Source: Verrucomicrobiales bacterium
Lineage (GTDB): Bacteria > Verrucomicrobiota > Verrucomicrobiia > Verrucomicrobiales > V1-33
Assembly (NCBI GenBank): GCA_018003315.1
Contig: JAGNEJ010000055.1
Location: 1-33,371 of the forward strand
Length of the DNA stretch: 33,371 nucleotides
Direction: 5' to 3'
Under the pieces are notes generated by a model, which was not told the origin of the DNA, made no database searches, and saw only the letters and a program-made list of their open reading frames with translations. Shown piece by piece: positions 15,543 through 23,900 of this stretch. The stretch's first letter is position 1. The number at the start of each line of letters is the position of its first letter. A program made the translations under genes and the position numbers.

Positions 15543-17279
15543 ATGAAAACGATTCTCCGCGTTTTTTCCTACGTCCGCCGCCATCCATCCATGGTGACGC
15601 TGCAGTTGATCTGTGCCGTGGGCGGCGCTCTGGTGGTCTGGGTGCCGCCGTGGAGCATCCAGCAGATCGTGGACGGAGTAAACCGGCATTCGCCCACGGA
15701 GGTGCTGCTCCCGCTGGCCGGCATCGCACTGGCAGCGTATTTCGCGCGGGATTTCCTCAACAGCATGCGCATCCTGTTGAACAACACCCTGGAGCAGCGG
15801 GTCATCCGCGACATCCGCAGCGATCTCTACGAACGCCTCCAGCACCTGCCGCTTCCGTGGTTCGACCAGCGCCCCACCGGAGACCTCATGACCACTGTGG
15901 CGGAGGACGTTCCCAGCATGGAACGGGTATTGATCGACGGCATCGAGCAAGGTCTCGTCGCCCTGCTGCAGATCTTCGCCGTCGGGGCCTATCTTTTCTG
16001 GATCGATACCAAACTGGCGCTCATCACCCTGGTGCCCATTCCCTTTCTGGCGCTCGGCGCCCTGCTCTACACCCTGACAGCGAAGGGCCGCTACAAGGCG
16101 GTGCGCAAGGCTACGAGCGAAATGAATTCGCTGCTGCACGACAACATTTCCGGGATCCGCCAGATCAAGGCCTACGGGATGGAACAGGATGAGCACCGGC
16201 GATTCAACCAGTTCAGCGACCGGCTGCGCACCGCGACACTCAACGTCATGCGCACTTGGGCGGTTTACAGTCCGGGCATGAGCTTCATCGGGTCCCTCGG
16301 AGTCATTCTGGTGCTGCTGAGCGTCGGCTTTGGCTGGGTCACCGTCTCCCCGGGCGAACTCACCGGCCTGCTCTGGAGTCTGGCGCTCTTTTATGAACCG
16401 GTGGGCCGGCTGCACGGATTGAATCAGATACTGCAGGCTGGCCGCGCCGCCGCGGAGCGGGTGTTTGACATCCTCGACGCCACGGAAGAGCGCAACGTTC
16501 GCGACGGCGAGTCCCTGCGCCTGAAAAGCGGACACGTTGTCTTCCAGGATGTGCACTTTGCCTATTCGGGCAAGGCCGCCACCCTGCAGGGCGTGAATCT
16601 GGAGGCGCGCCCCGGCCAGACCATCGCCCTGGTCGGTCCCACCGGAGCCGGGAAATCCACGGCCATCAACCTCCTGACACGCTTTTATGAATGCGATGGC
16701 GGAAACATTTCCATCGACGGGCAAAACATCAAAAACCTGTCCAAACCCAGTCTGCGCACCGGCATCGGCTACGTCACCCAGGAGAGTTTTCTCTTCAACG
16801 GCACGGTGCGTGACAATCTGCTCATAGCCCGGCGCGACGCGACGGATGCAGACCTGTGGCGGGTGCTGGAGGTTGCCAACGCCAGCGGGTTTGTGGACCG
16901 CCTGCCGGAAAAACTCGACACCCAGGTCGGAGAACGCGGCGTGCGGCTCAGCGTCGGCGAAAAACAGCGCATCTCCATCGCCCGGGCACTGCTAAAAAAT
17001 CCGCCGATTCTCCTGCTCGATGAAGCCACGGCCAGCGTGGACACGGAAACGGAACGGCTCATTCAGGAAGCCCTGGAGCGCCTCATGGTCAACCGCACCA
17101 GCCTGGTCATCGCCCACCGCCTCAGCACGGTGCGGCACGCCGACCGCATCTACGTTTTCGACCGCGGACGCATCGTCGAGGAAGGCACCCACGACGAATT
17201 GGTCGCCCACGGCGGACTCTATGCCGACCTTTGCCGCACCTCGCTCATGGCCGGCGATCCCGCCGCGGCCACGGTCTGA
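15543..17279 (+). CDS. ABC exporter, fused membrane and ATPase domains (MsbA/multidrug type)
   Basis: A 578-residue half-transporter expected to work as a homodimer in the inner membrane. Residues 1 to about 320 form the six-helix exporter domain; 'RDIRSDLYERLQHLPLPWFD' and 'TGDLMTTVAEDV' are the typical cytoplasmic coupling-helix motifs. The ATPase domain has Walker A 'GPTGAGKS' (365-372), signature 'LSVGEKQR' (about 469), Walker B 'ILLLDEATASVD' (about 488-499) and the H-loop 'VIAHRLSTV'. The signature has Val for the common Gly (LSGGQ), a usual variant. Substrates of this family include lipids, lipid A and drugs; none can be assigned here. It follows fabH, which is compatible with a lipid role but is not proof. 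Confidence 0.9.
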   Translation: MKTILRVFSYVRRHPSMVTLQLICAVGGALVVWVPPWSIQQIVDGVNRHSPTEVLLPLAGIALAAYFARDFLNSMRILLNNTLEQRVIRDIRSDLYERLQHLPLPWFDQRPTGDLMTTVAEDVPSMERVLIDGIEQGLVALLQIFAVGAYLFWIDTKLALITLVPIPFLALGALLYTLTAKGRYKAVRKATSEMNSLLHDNISGIRQIKAYGMEQDEHRRFNQFSDRLRTATLNVMRTWAVYSPGMSFIGSLGVILVLLSVGFGWVTVSPGELTGLLWSLALFYEPVGRLHGLNQILQAGRAAAERVFDILDATEERNVRDGESLRLKSGHVVFQDVHFAYSGKAATLQGVNLEARPGQTIALVGPTGAGKSTAINLLTRFYECDGGNISIDGQNIKNLSKPSLRTGIGYVTQESFLFNGTVRDNLLIARRDATDADLWRVLEVANASGFVDRLPEKLDTQVGERGVRLSVGEKQRISIARALLKNPPILLLDEATASVDTETERLIQEALERLMVNRTSLVIAHRLSTVRHADRIYVFDRGRIVEEGTHDELVAHGGLYADLCRTSLMAGDPAAATV

Positions 17280-17301
17280 CGCTTTCCTCCCGGAGAGGGG
17301 C

Positions 17302-17329
17302 TTGCGTCCCAGTCAGACGAGCCTATTTT
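17302..17329 (+). promoter_or_regulatory. Candidate promoter for the LprI-like gene
   Basis: TTGCGT (17302-17307), a 16-nt spacer and TATTTT (17324-17329), ending nine bases before ATG 17339, the same geometry as at 4500-4537. Confidence 0.35.
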
Positions 17330-17338
17330 CCGGGATCC

Positions 17339-17785
17339 ATGACCCTGCCCGTTCGCTCCCTTTGCCTGCTGCTCGCCGCCGTTCAGATTTCCCTCGCCGA
17401 CACGGACGCCGAGGAAAAACACCCGCTCGACAAAGCCTACGAGGAGGAAGAGGCCAAACCCCAGCCAGAACGCGACATCAGCCGGCGCTTCGCTGAAAAA
17501 TGGGATGCGGAACTCAACCGCCTCTACAAGGAAATGATGTCCGGCCTGTCCCCGAACGCCGCCGCTGCCCTCAAAAAATCACAACAGGCGTGGATCCAGT
17601 ACCGCGATGCCCAGTTTGCGATGATCGCCGAATTCTTCAGCATTGAAGGCATGCCGTCGATGTATTCCGGCTTTGCCGCCCATGCCCGCATGAATGTCGT
17701 CCGCCTGCGGGTGCTCGACCTCGCCAAACGCTGGGAGACCTACAAAATGCTCCGCAGCGAGGTCGGCGATCCTGTCAGGGAATGA
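17339..17785 (+). CDS. Secreted LprI-like (DUF1311-type) protein
   Basis: A 148-residue protein with an N-terminal signal peptide ('MTLPVRSLCLLLAAVQISLA', cleavage probably after ALA-type residues near 20). The mature part has an acidic stretch ('DAEEKHPLDKAYEEEEA') and then a helical region with 'WDAELNRLYKEMMSGLSPNA', 'ALKKSQQAWIQYRDAQFAMI' and 'RLRVLDLAKRWETY'. The pattern LN..Y......L....LK..Q..W..YRD is characteristic of the LprI-like domain, whose namesake inhibits lysozyme in Mycobacterium; in most bacteria the role is unknown. The cysteines seen in many members are absent here. Expected in the periplasm. Confidence 0.8.
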   Translation: MTLPVRSLCLLLAAVQISLADTDAEEKHPLDKAYEEEEAKPQPERDISRRFAEKWDAELNRLYKEMMSGLSPNAAAALKKSQQAWIQYRDAQFAMIAEFFSIEGMPSMYSGFAAHARMNVVRLRVLDLAKRWETYKMLRSEVGDPVRE

Positions 17786-18016
17786 CTCGGTCTGAAAAGC
17801 TGCTGGACGGCCCGCGTCTCTGCCGCCATCGCCGCGAAATCACCTTATGGCATGACCGCGGTGGTGGCTGGACCGGAACCACAGCGCCAATGATTCCGTG
17901 ACGCTGCCACAAGCGCAGGCTCTGGATCCGCGTTGTTCTGGACACTGTCCTGCCGCCGTGCCATCATCGCAGCGTTATCATCCGGGTGTCCGGCAACATA
18001 CGCCTCCTGCTGCATC

Positions 18017-18139
18017 ATGAAATTCTTCGCCTGTTTGCTTGCCCTGCTGGTTGTTGGTTTCCTGCTTCCTTCCTGCGCGTCCAGCGGGGCAGGGCGGCTG
18101 GCATCATCCCACATCGGCCATTCGGCGAAAGTGGCGTAA
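18017..18139 (+). CDS. Very small putative lipoprotein
   Basis: A 40-residue open frame beginning 'MKFFACLLALLVVGFLLPSC' with a clear lipobox (LPSC, cysteine at residue 20) and a short mature part 'ASSGAGRLASSHIGHSAKVA'. Tiny lipoproteins of this layout are frequent in Verrucomicrobia and Planctomycetes, but their roles are unknown. It ends two bases before the ribosome binding site of the next gene, which suggests co-transcription. The same frame is open upstream to 17933, but those residues do not look like a signal peptide. It could be non-coding; the signal peptide is the main support. Confidence 0.5.
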   Translation: MKFFACLLALLVVGFLLPSCASSGAGRLASSHIGHSAKVA

Positions 18140-18141
18140 AC

Positions 18142-18146
18142 GGAGG
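18142..18146 (+). promoter_or_regulatory. Shine-Dalgarno site deciding the VWA gene start
   Basis: GGAGG at 18142-18146 lies seven bases before GTG 18154. It is one of the few strong ribosome binding sites in the window and selects this GTG over upstream in-frame starts. Confidence 0.6.
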
Positions 18147-18153
18147 CTGCGGT

Positions 18154-20865
18154 GTGGTCCATTTCCAAAATCCCGAGTGGTTTGCGGTGCTGCCTGTGCT
18201 GGCGCTGGTCGGGTGGTATTGGCGGCGCTTGGAACTCTGGAAACCGCTGCGGGCGGTGCTGCTGGTGCTGCTGGTGGTGATTTTGACACGTCCGCAGATG
18301 CGGCTGCTGCAGGAGGGCATGGATTTGCATGTGCTGCTGGACCGTTCGGCGAGCACTGAGGGAAAGATCGACCAAGGGCTGCCGGAATGGAGAAAGCTGC
18401 TGGAGGAGGGTCGCCGCTCCCGGCATGACCGGGTGGTGCTGGTGAATTACGCGGCAGACGTGCAGCCTGAAGAAACCCTGGCTGGCCAGCCGTTTTCCGG
18501 AAACCGCAACCTGACACGCACCGCGCTGGCAGTGCAGACGGCGCTGGCGCTGCGGAATCCGGAACGCCCCGCACGGCTGCTGGCCTTTACCGACGGTTTC
18601 AGCACGGAAAGCCTGGCAGGAATCGCCGAGCGGCTACAGCGGGAAAATGTGCCGCTGGACATCCGGCTGCTCGCCGAGGAGCGGGGGGATGATTTCCGCA
18701 TTTCCCGGCTGCAGCTTCCGGCCCGCACCCAGGTTTCGGAACCGTTTCTCCTCGAAGTGGAAGTCACCGGACCGCGCGACGGAACCCTGCCGTTGATCGT
18801 TTCGCGCAATGGCCAGAAACTGGCGGATTCCGAGGTGGTGTTGAAAAACGGACGCGGAGTGGCGCGGTTTTCCGACCGCCTGACAAAAACCGGAGCATTC
18901 AAGTATGAGGCGGCGATCCGTCCGAGCGGCGATCCCCATTTGGGAAACGATCGTTTTGAAGCATGGACGGAAATCGCGGGCGGTCCGCGCCTGCTCCTGG
19001 TGACCGGCTACACCAGCGATCCGGTGGCAGCCGTGCTCCAGCAGCAGGGATTTGCCGTGGAGACAGTGCGCGATGCTGCCGCGCTCCAGGTGGGGCAGCT
19101 TGCCGGGTGTCGCGGCGTCATTTTCAACAACGTTCCTGCTGCGGTGGTTCCGCGGGACTTTCTCGCCTCGCTGGACTTCTTCGTGCGCCAGCAGGGCGGC
19201 GGATTCCTCATGGCAGGCGGCAGGCAGAGCTTCGGTTCGGGGGGATACTTTCACTCCGCGGTCGATGAAATCCTGCCAGTGTCGATGGAATTGAAACTGG
19301 ACCAGCGGAAAACCGCCGTGAGCATGGCCATCGTAATGGACCGCTCCGGGTCCATGGGCATGACCGTGGCGGGAGGCATGAAAAAAATGGATCTGGCAAA
19401 CGAAGGTGCGGCCAAGGCGATTGAAATGCTAGGCTATCTGGATTCGGTGGCGGTGATTGCCGTGGACAGTGCTCCGCATGAAGCGGTGGGCATGCAACCG
19501 GTCGGCGACGAGGCGAACAAGCAGACCCTGATGAAACTGTGCCGCCGCATCACCGTGGGTGGCGGCGGCATTTTCACCTACACCGGGCTGGCAGCAGGCT
19601 GGAAGGCACTGCGCGCCACCAGTGTCGGCACGCGGCACCTCATTCTGTTTGCCGATGCGGCGGACGCGGAGGAACCAGGCGACTATGTGAACCTGCTGGC
19701 GGAAATGGAAAAGGAAGGCGCCACGGTGAGCGTGATCGCCCTGGGAACCAAGGCCGACGCCGACGCAAAATTTCTGGAGGACGTGGCCGCCCGCGGCAAA
19801 GGGCGCATCTTTTTCACGAACCAGGCCAGCGAACTGCCCGGCATTTTCACCCAGGAAACCGTGGCGGTGGCCCGCGCGGCGTTCATCAAGGAACCGGTGC
19901 CGACGGCGGCCACGGGCGGATGGGTGGAGATCAGCGGAAAGGATCTTTCCTGGTTAGGCGAAGTGGACGGATTCAATCTCAGCTACAAAAAAGACTGGGC
20001 CAGCCAGGCGCTGGTGACGCAGGATGAATACGCCGCGCCCCTGGTGGCCTGGGGACAGCGGGGACTGGGCCGCGCCGCCGCGGTTTCCTTTCCGCTGGGC
20101 GGGGAATTTTCCGAGCGCATCCGCAATTGGCCGCGCTATGGCGACTTCCTCCAGACGCTGGCCCGGTGGCTCATGGGCGAGGATCTGCCTCCCGGGCTTG
20201 GCCTCAAACAGGAAATTGCCGGCACGGAATTAAAGCTCGATTTGTTATTTGACGAGTCGTGGGAGGAGAAATTTGCCGCGCATGCCCCGCGCATTGTGCT
20301 GGCGGAGGGAGCGACCGGAGAAACGCAGCGGGAACTGACGTGGCGCCGGCTGGCACCCGGGCACTACAGCGTCAGCACGGAACTTGCAGCGGGCGAGATG
20401 GTCCGCGGGGTGATTCAGGCGGACCGTCAGGTGCTGCCGTTTGGTCCCGTCGTGGTTGGCGCCAGTGCGGAATGGGCATTTGACCCGGCACGCGTCGAAG
20501 AATTGCGCCAAACTGCCCTGCTCAGCGGCGGACGGGAGCTGCTGGACTTGAAGGATGCCTGGCTCGCGCCACCGGCACAGGAATTTGCCGACATCCGCCA
20601 CTGGCTGCTGCTTGCCGCGCTGGCCCTGCTGCTGGCGGAGGCGCTGGTCACCCGCATGGGATGGAGACTGCCGGAATTCGGCCGGCGGCTGCGTAGAAAC
20701 CGGGTGCCAATTTCGGCTGCTGCCGCGGCTGGAAGGAATCAACCATCGACTGCAATGGTGGCTGAGCCCCGGACCGATGCCAGCCCGGTGGTCCCGCCCC
20801 ACCGGCAGGATGACGGTGCGGCGCAGCGCCGCTCCCGGTTCGCCCGCGCGAAACGCAGGGAGTGA
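18154..20865 (+). CDS. Membrane-anchored double VWA-domain protein with GATase-like middle (BatA-like N-terminus)
   Basis: A 903-residue protein starting at GTG 18154. The N-terminus 'VHFQNPEWFAVLPVLALVGW' with a second hydrophobic segment ('LRAVLLVLLVVILTRP') is the double-helix anchor of BatA-like proteins. A first VWA domain follows with the metal-site motif DRSAS at residues 63-67. A region 'RLLLVTGYTSDPVAAVLQQQGF' through 'GGGFLMAGGRQSFGSGGY' (shown shortened) resembles the glutamine-amidotransferase-like fold of such proteins. A second VWA domain has DRSGS at residues 396-400 ('AIVMDRSGSMGM'). Near the C-terminus is one more helix ('WLLLAALALLLAEALV') and a basic disordered tail. Probably a surface or periplasmic protein-interaction scaffold; its partners (MoxR, DUF58) are not in the window. 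Confidence 0.85.
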   Translation: MVHFQNPEWFAVLPVLALVGWYWRRLELWKPLRAVLLVLLVVILTRPQMRLLQEGMDLHVLLDRSASTEGKIDQGLPEWRKLLEEGRRSRHDRVVLVNYAADVQPEETLAGQPFSGNRNLTRTALAVQTALALRNPERPARLLAFTDGFSTESLAGIAERLQRENVPLDIRLLAEERGDDFRISRLQLPARTQVSEPFLLEVEVTGPRDGTLPLIVSRNGQKLADSEVVLKNGRGVARFSDRLTKTGAFKYEAAIRPSGDPHLGNDRFEAWTEIAGGPRLLLVTGYTSDPVAAVLQQQGFAVETVRDAAALQVGQLAGCRGVIFNNVPAAVVPRDFLASLDFFVRQQGGGFLMAGGRQSFGSGGYFHSAVDEILPVSMELKLDQRKTAVSMAIVMDRSGSMGMTVAGGMKKMDLANEGAAKAIEMLGYLDSVAVIAVDSAPHEAVGMQPVGDEANKQTLMKLCRRITVGGGGIFTYTGLAAGWKALRATSVGTRHLILFADAADAEEPGDYVNLLAEMEKEGATVSVIALGTKADADAKFLEDVAARGKGRIFFTNQASELPGIFTQETVAVARAAFIKEPVPTAATGGWVEISGKDLSWLGEVDGFNLSYKKDWASQALVTQDEYAAPLVAWGQRGLGRAAAVSFPLGGEFSERIRNWPRYGDFLQTLARWLMGEDLPPGLGLKQEIAGTELKLDLLFDESWEEKFAAHAPRIVLAEGATGETQRELTWRRLAPGHYSVSTELAAGEMVRGVIQADRQVLPFGPVVVGASAEWAFDPARVEELRQTALLSGGRELLDLKDAWLAPPAQEFADIRHWLLLAALALLLAEALVTRMGWRLPEFGRRLRRNRVPISAAAAAGRNQPSTAMVAEPRTDASPVVPPHRQDDGAAQRRSRFARAKRRE

Positions 20866-20892
20866 ATTTCCGCTCTGCGGCGGCGGGAATTC
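20864..20892. terminator. Candidate bidirectional terminator hairpin
   Basis: GAATTTCCGC (20864-20873) pairs with GCGGGAATTC (20883-20892) at nine of ten positions, leaving a nine-base loop. It lies exactly between the convergent VWA gene and the giant secreted-protein gene. A long U-tract is missing, so this is structural evidence only. Confidence 0.45.
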
Positions 20893-20905
20893 ATTGCGAA
20901 ACCGC

Positions 20906-23900
20906 CTACGGCGAAATGACCTTGAGGCGGATGTATTTCCGGCCCTCCGTTCCCACCAGCACCGGATCCTGTGCCAGCCATTGGAAGGCCGTGGTGGTTT
21001 GTCCCGTGCGAACGGGAGGGAGGTAGCTCCAGACTAGCAAATCACCGGAAATCTCCGGAACCACCTCGATGGATGGGTCCATGGTGAAGGCTGTCTGAAA
21101 GCGAATGGAAAGCTGATCGCCCACGACTTCCAAGGTGAACGCGGAGTCGGATGCCAGCGGGTTGTGGCCGGTGGCGTATTCCAGCAGATTCGGCACGCCG
21201 TCGCGGTCGGGGTCATCCGTTTTTCCGGACTGGCTGGGCACGCTGGCCAGCGCCGCAGCGGCCCATTGTTCATAGGACTGCCCGACCAGCACCTGCACTT
21301 CGTCCGCAGCGGTGGCGGAATCCGGCCCGGTGGCGGTCAGTCGCAGCACATAGAGACCGGGAGCGCTGCATGCGGCATTGGTGTCCACCGTGGAGGTGGA
21401 AGTAAAAGTGACGGTGCCTGGACCGCTGACTTTGCTCCATTGCAGGGTGACGGCTGCCGGAGCATGGGCACCGGGAAACAGGGAACCGTCGAGCACCGCG
21501 GCGGCTGGTGACAGAATGCTGACGTCCGCTCCGGCATGCACTCCGAATGGCGTCGCGCCACCCGGACTGGGCGGCCCGGACTGCCACGCGGCTTTTTCAT
21601 CCCAATCGCCAGGAAAGCCGCTCAGATTGACAATCTGGAGCGAGTTCCCCAATCCGTCGGCGGAAGCCTCCCAGGAATCCTTGAACTCAAACTTGTGCAG
21701 AAAGATGTCGTACGGCGGCGGCAGCATGAGGGCTATGTCTTCCCCTCCATTGCTCAACGACCCGGTGTAAACGCCCGCAACCGGCAGGGATGCGCCCCAG
21801 ATTCCCTGAAACACCCCCAGGTCCTTCACCACAACCACATAGGCGCCAGGTTCGAGGGTGTAACTGGAAAAGGTAAACGTAATGCCTTCGGTAAACCGCA
21901 CGCCCGCAAGCTCCAATGCCACCGGGCCGGCATTGTAAAGCTCGATGAATTCATGCCCGTTGCCGCCGGGCGGGTTGAAATGGATTTCCGAAATGCGCAG
22001 GCCGTTGACCAGATTCAGAACATTGGCGGGCGGCGTGGCGTTCGAAGCTCCTGGCGTTGGCACGACAAACCGGGTGGTGATGGCGCTGCCGTCGGGAGCC
22101 CGTCCGGTGGAAACATCGTCTGGCTGGGAGACGACCGCCAAACGGTCTGCCACCGCTCCGTTGGCGCCGGAAAGGGCCACCTGACCAAAGGTGCCGTCGA
22201 TCCGGAAGGGCAGTTCCGTCCCGTTTCCGGGAGTCGCCAAATCCCCCAGGGCATCGAAGCGCACAAAGGCTCCCGGCAGCATGAAACTGAGCGGCGGAAT
22301 GATGAAGCGGAATGGAGCATTGATCGGATCATCCGTCAGCGCCATGTTGCCGAGCGCCACCGGAAGGCTGGATGGGTTGTAGAGTTCGACGAAATCGTCG
22401 TCCACGCGGAAATCCACCGCGCCCAGGATTTCGTTGATGCGCAGGCTCGCTGGCGCCCCCATGGAACCCACCGCCACATTGGCCGCCCCCGCGGTCGGCG
22501 TGCACAGCGCCCAGGTGTTCAGGTTGGCTCCGGTTCGGCCAATCGACCGGTCCGGCGCCTGCAGCCCGAACGCAATGGAATCCACCACGCCTCCACCGTT
22601 GGCCGCCTTGTCGAAAAGAGTCACTTTTTCACCGGCGTTGTTGAGGGAGAATGGCAGGTGATTGCCGCCGGTGAGGCCGTCGGCATACAGCACGAGGTAC
22701 CCGCCCGCCGGAATGCTGGAGCCCGCCGGAAAAACAAATTTGACGGGGGAGGCGGCATCGTCGGTGAGGCTCATGCCGGCGAGATCGACGGCGACCGCAG
22801 CGGAATTGCGCAGCTCAATGATGTCAGGAAACAGTCCGCCAACATTGACGGCCGCCACGTTGTCCGCCAGGATTTCATGCAGCATGAGGGAGCCGTGCGC
22901 CGTGGAAATGCTGGCGATGGAAGTGGGCGGGCTGGGAGGCACGGCGGAATTGCCGATGAGTCCCAGCAGATACGCCTGGCGCTGGGTGGCATAGGTCTTG
23001 ATGCTGGCGATGGTCGCCGCGGGAGCCCATCCCGAAAGGTGGGTGTCAACCAGTGCGTAAAAGGGCGGATTTGGATCCTCAGAGTTGTCGGCGTTGAGCG
23101 GGCCGCCGAACAAGGCGCGCAGGGCATCGGTGTATTGGGTGCGAAACGCCGTGCTGACAACGGTGGTGTTGTTCCCCATGAGCGGCAGCAGAATGCGGAA
23201 AACATTGGAATCATCCGTGGCATCGAAAAGCCCGTGGGTGTTGTAGCTGGTCGTCGGGCTGCCCTGGCCGAAAATGGTGTCCAGGTCATGCGGCAGCAGC
23301 TGCATGCGCCGCTGGCCTGCGGCATTCGGCACGAAGTAGCAGGCATAGTCGTCATCCTGACCCGTGGAAATGTTGGTCTCATTGTCCTGCAAAATGGTCA
23401 TGACTGCGAACCACTTCGCCCACTGGCTGAAATCCGTCACCGTCTCCAGACTGGCGATTTCAGCGGGAGTGAAGCCGGTGCCGTCCCAATTGCCAATGCC
23501 GGAGAGCGAGCTTCCGTTGCCTCCGGAGGCGTTGCCGGCACTGGATCCGGGAAAGTGCGGGGCGGCAGCCGTCTGCCATACGGACATGAAGTTGGTGAGA
23601 TCGCTCCAGTCGTTGTCGGAACTGTTGTTCTGTTTGGAAAATCCGTCGAGCAGGCCATCCGGGTTGGAAGGTGCCGCCTGAGTGGACCGCCAGTAGTAGT
23701 CGTTGCGGCCTTTCTTGTAGAGGTTGCCGCCCGAGGCGTTTGGCCAGTGGTCGGAGGCCGTATCGGAATTGAATTCCTCCATCCGCACCCATTTCCCATA
23801 GTCCGGAGTGGAGCCGGTGGAGTAGGCGTATTCCACTCCGTTGCGCCGCAACTCCACCGGCACGGCATTGGAAGCGGGCAGATGTGCCACTTCGAAAATG

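Noticed and set aside
17986-18153. Upstream extension of the VWA gene
   Set aside because: A strong Shine-Dalgarno site and the BatA-like N-terminus select GTG 18154, and the extension overlaps the small lipoprotein in another frame.
17845-18426. 193-codon open frame on the - strand over the small lipoprotein and VWA start
   Set aside because: Its first half is antisense to the conserved VWA N-terminus and is His/Gln-rich in the way of shadow frames. The shorter 3' half cannot be fully excluded as coding.
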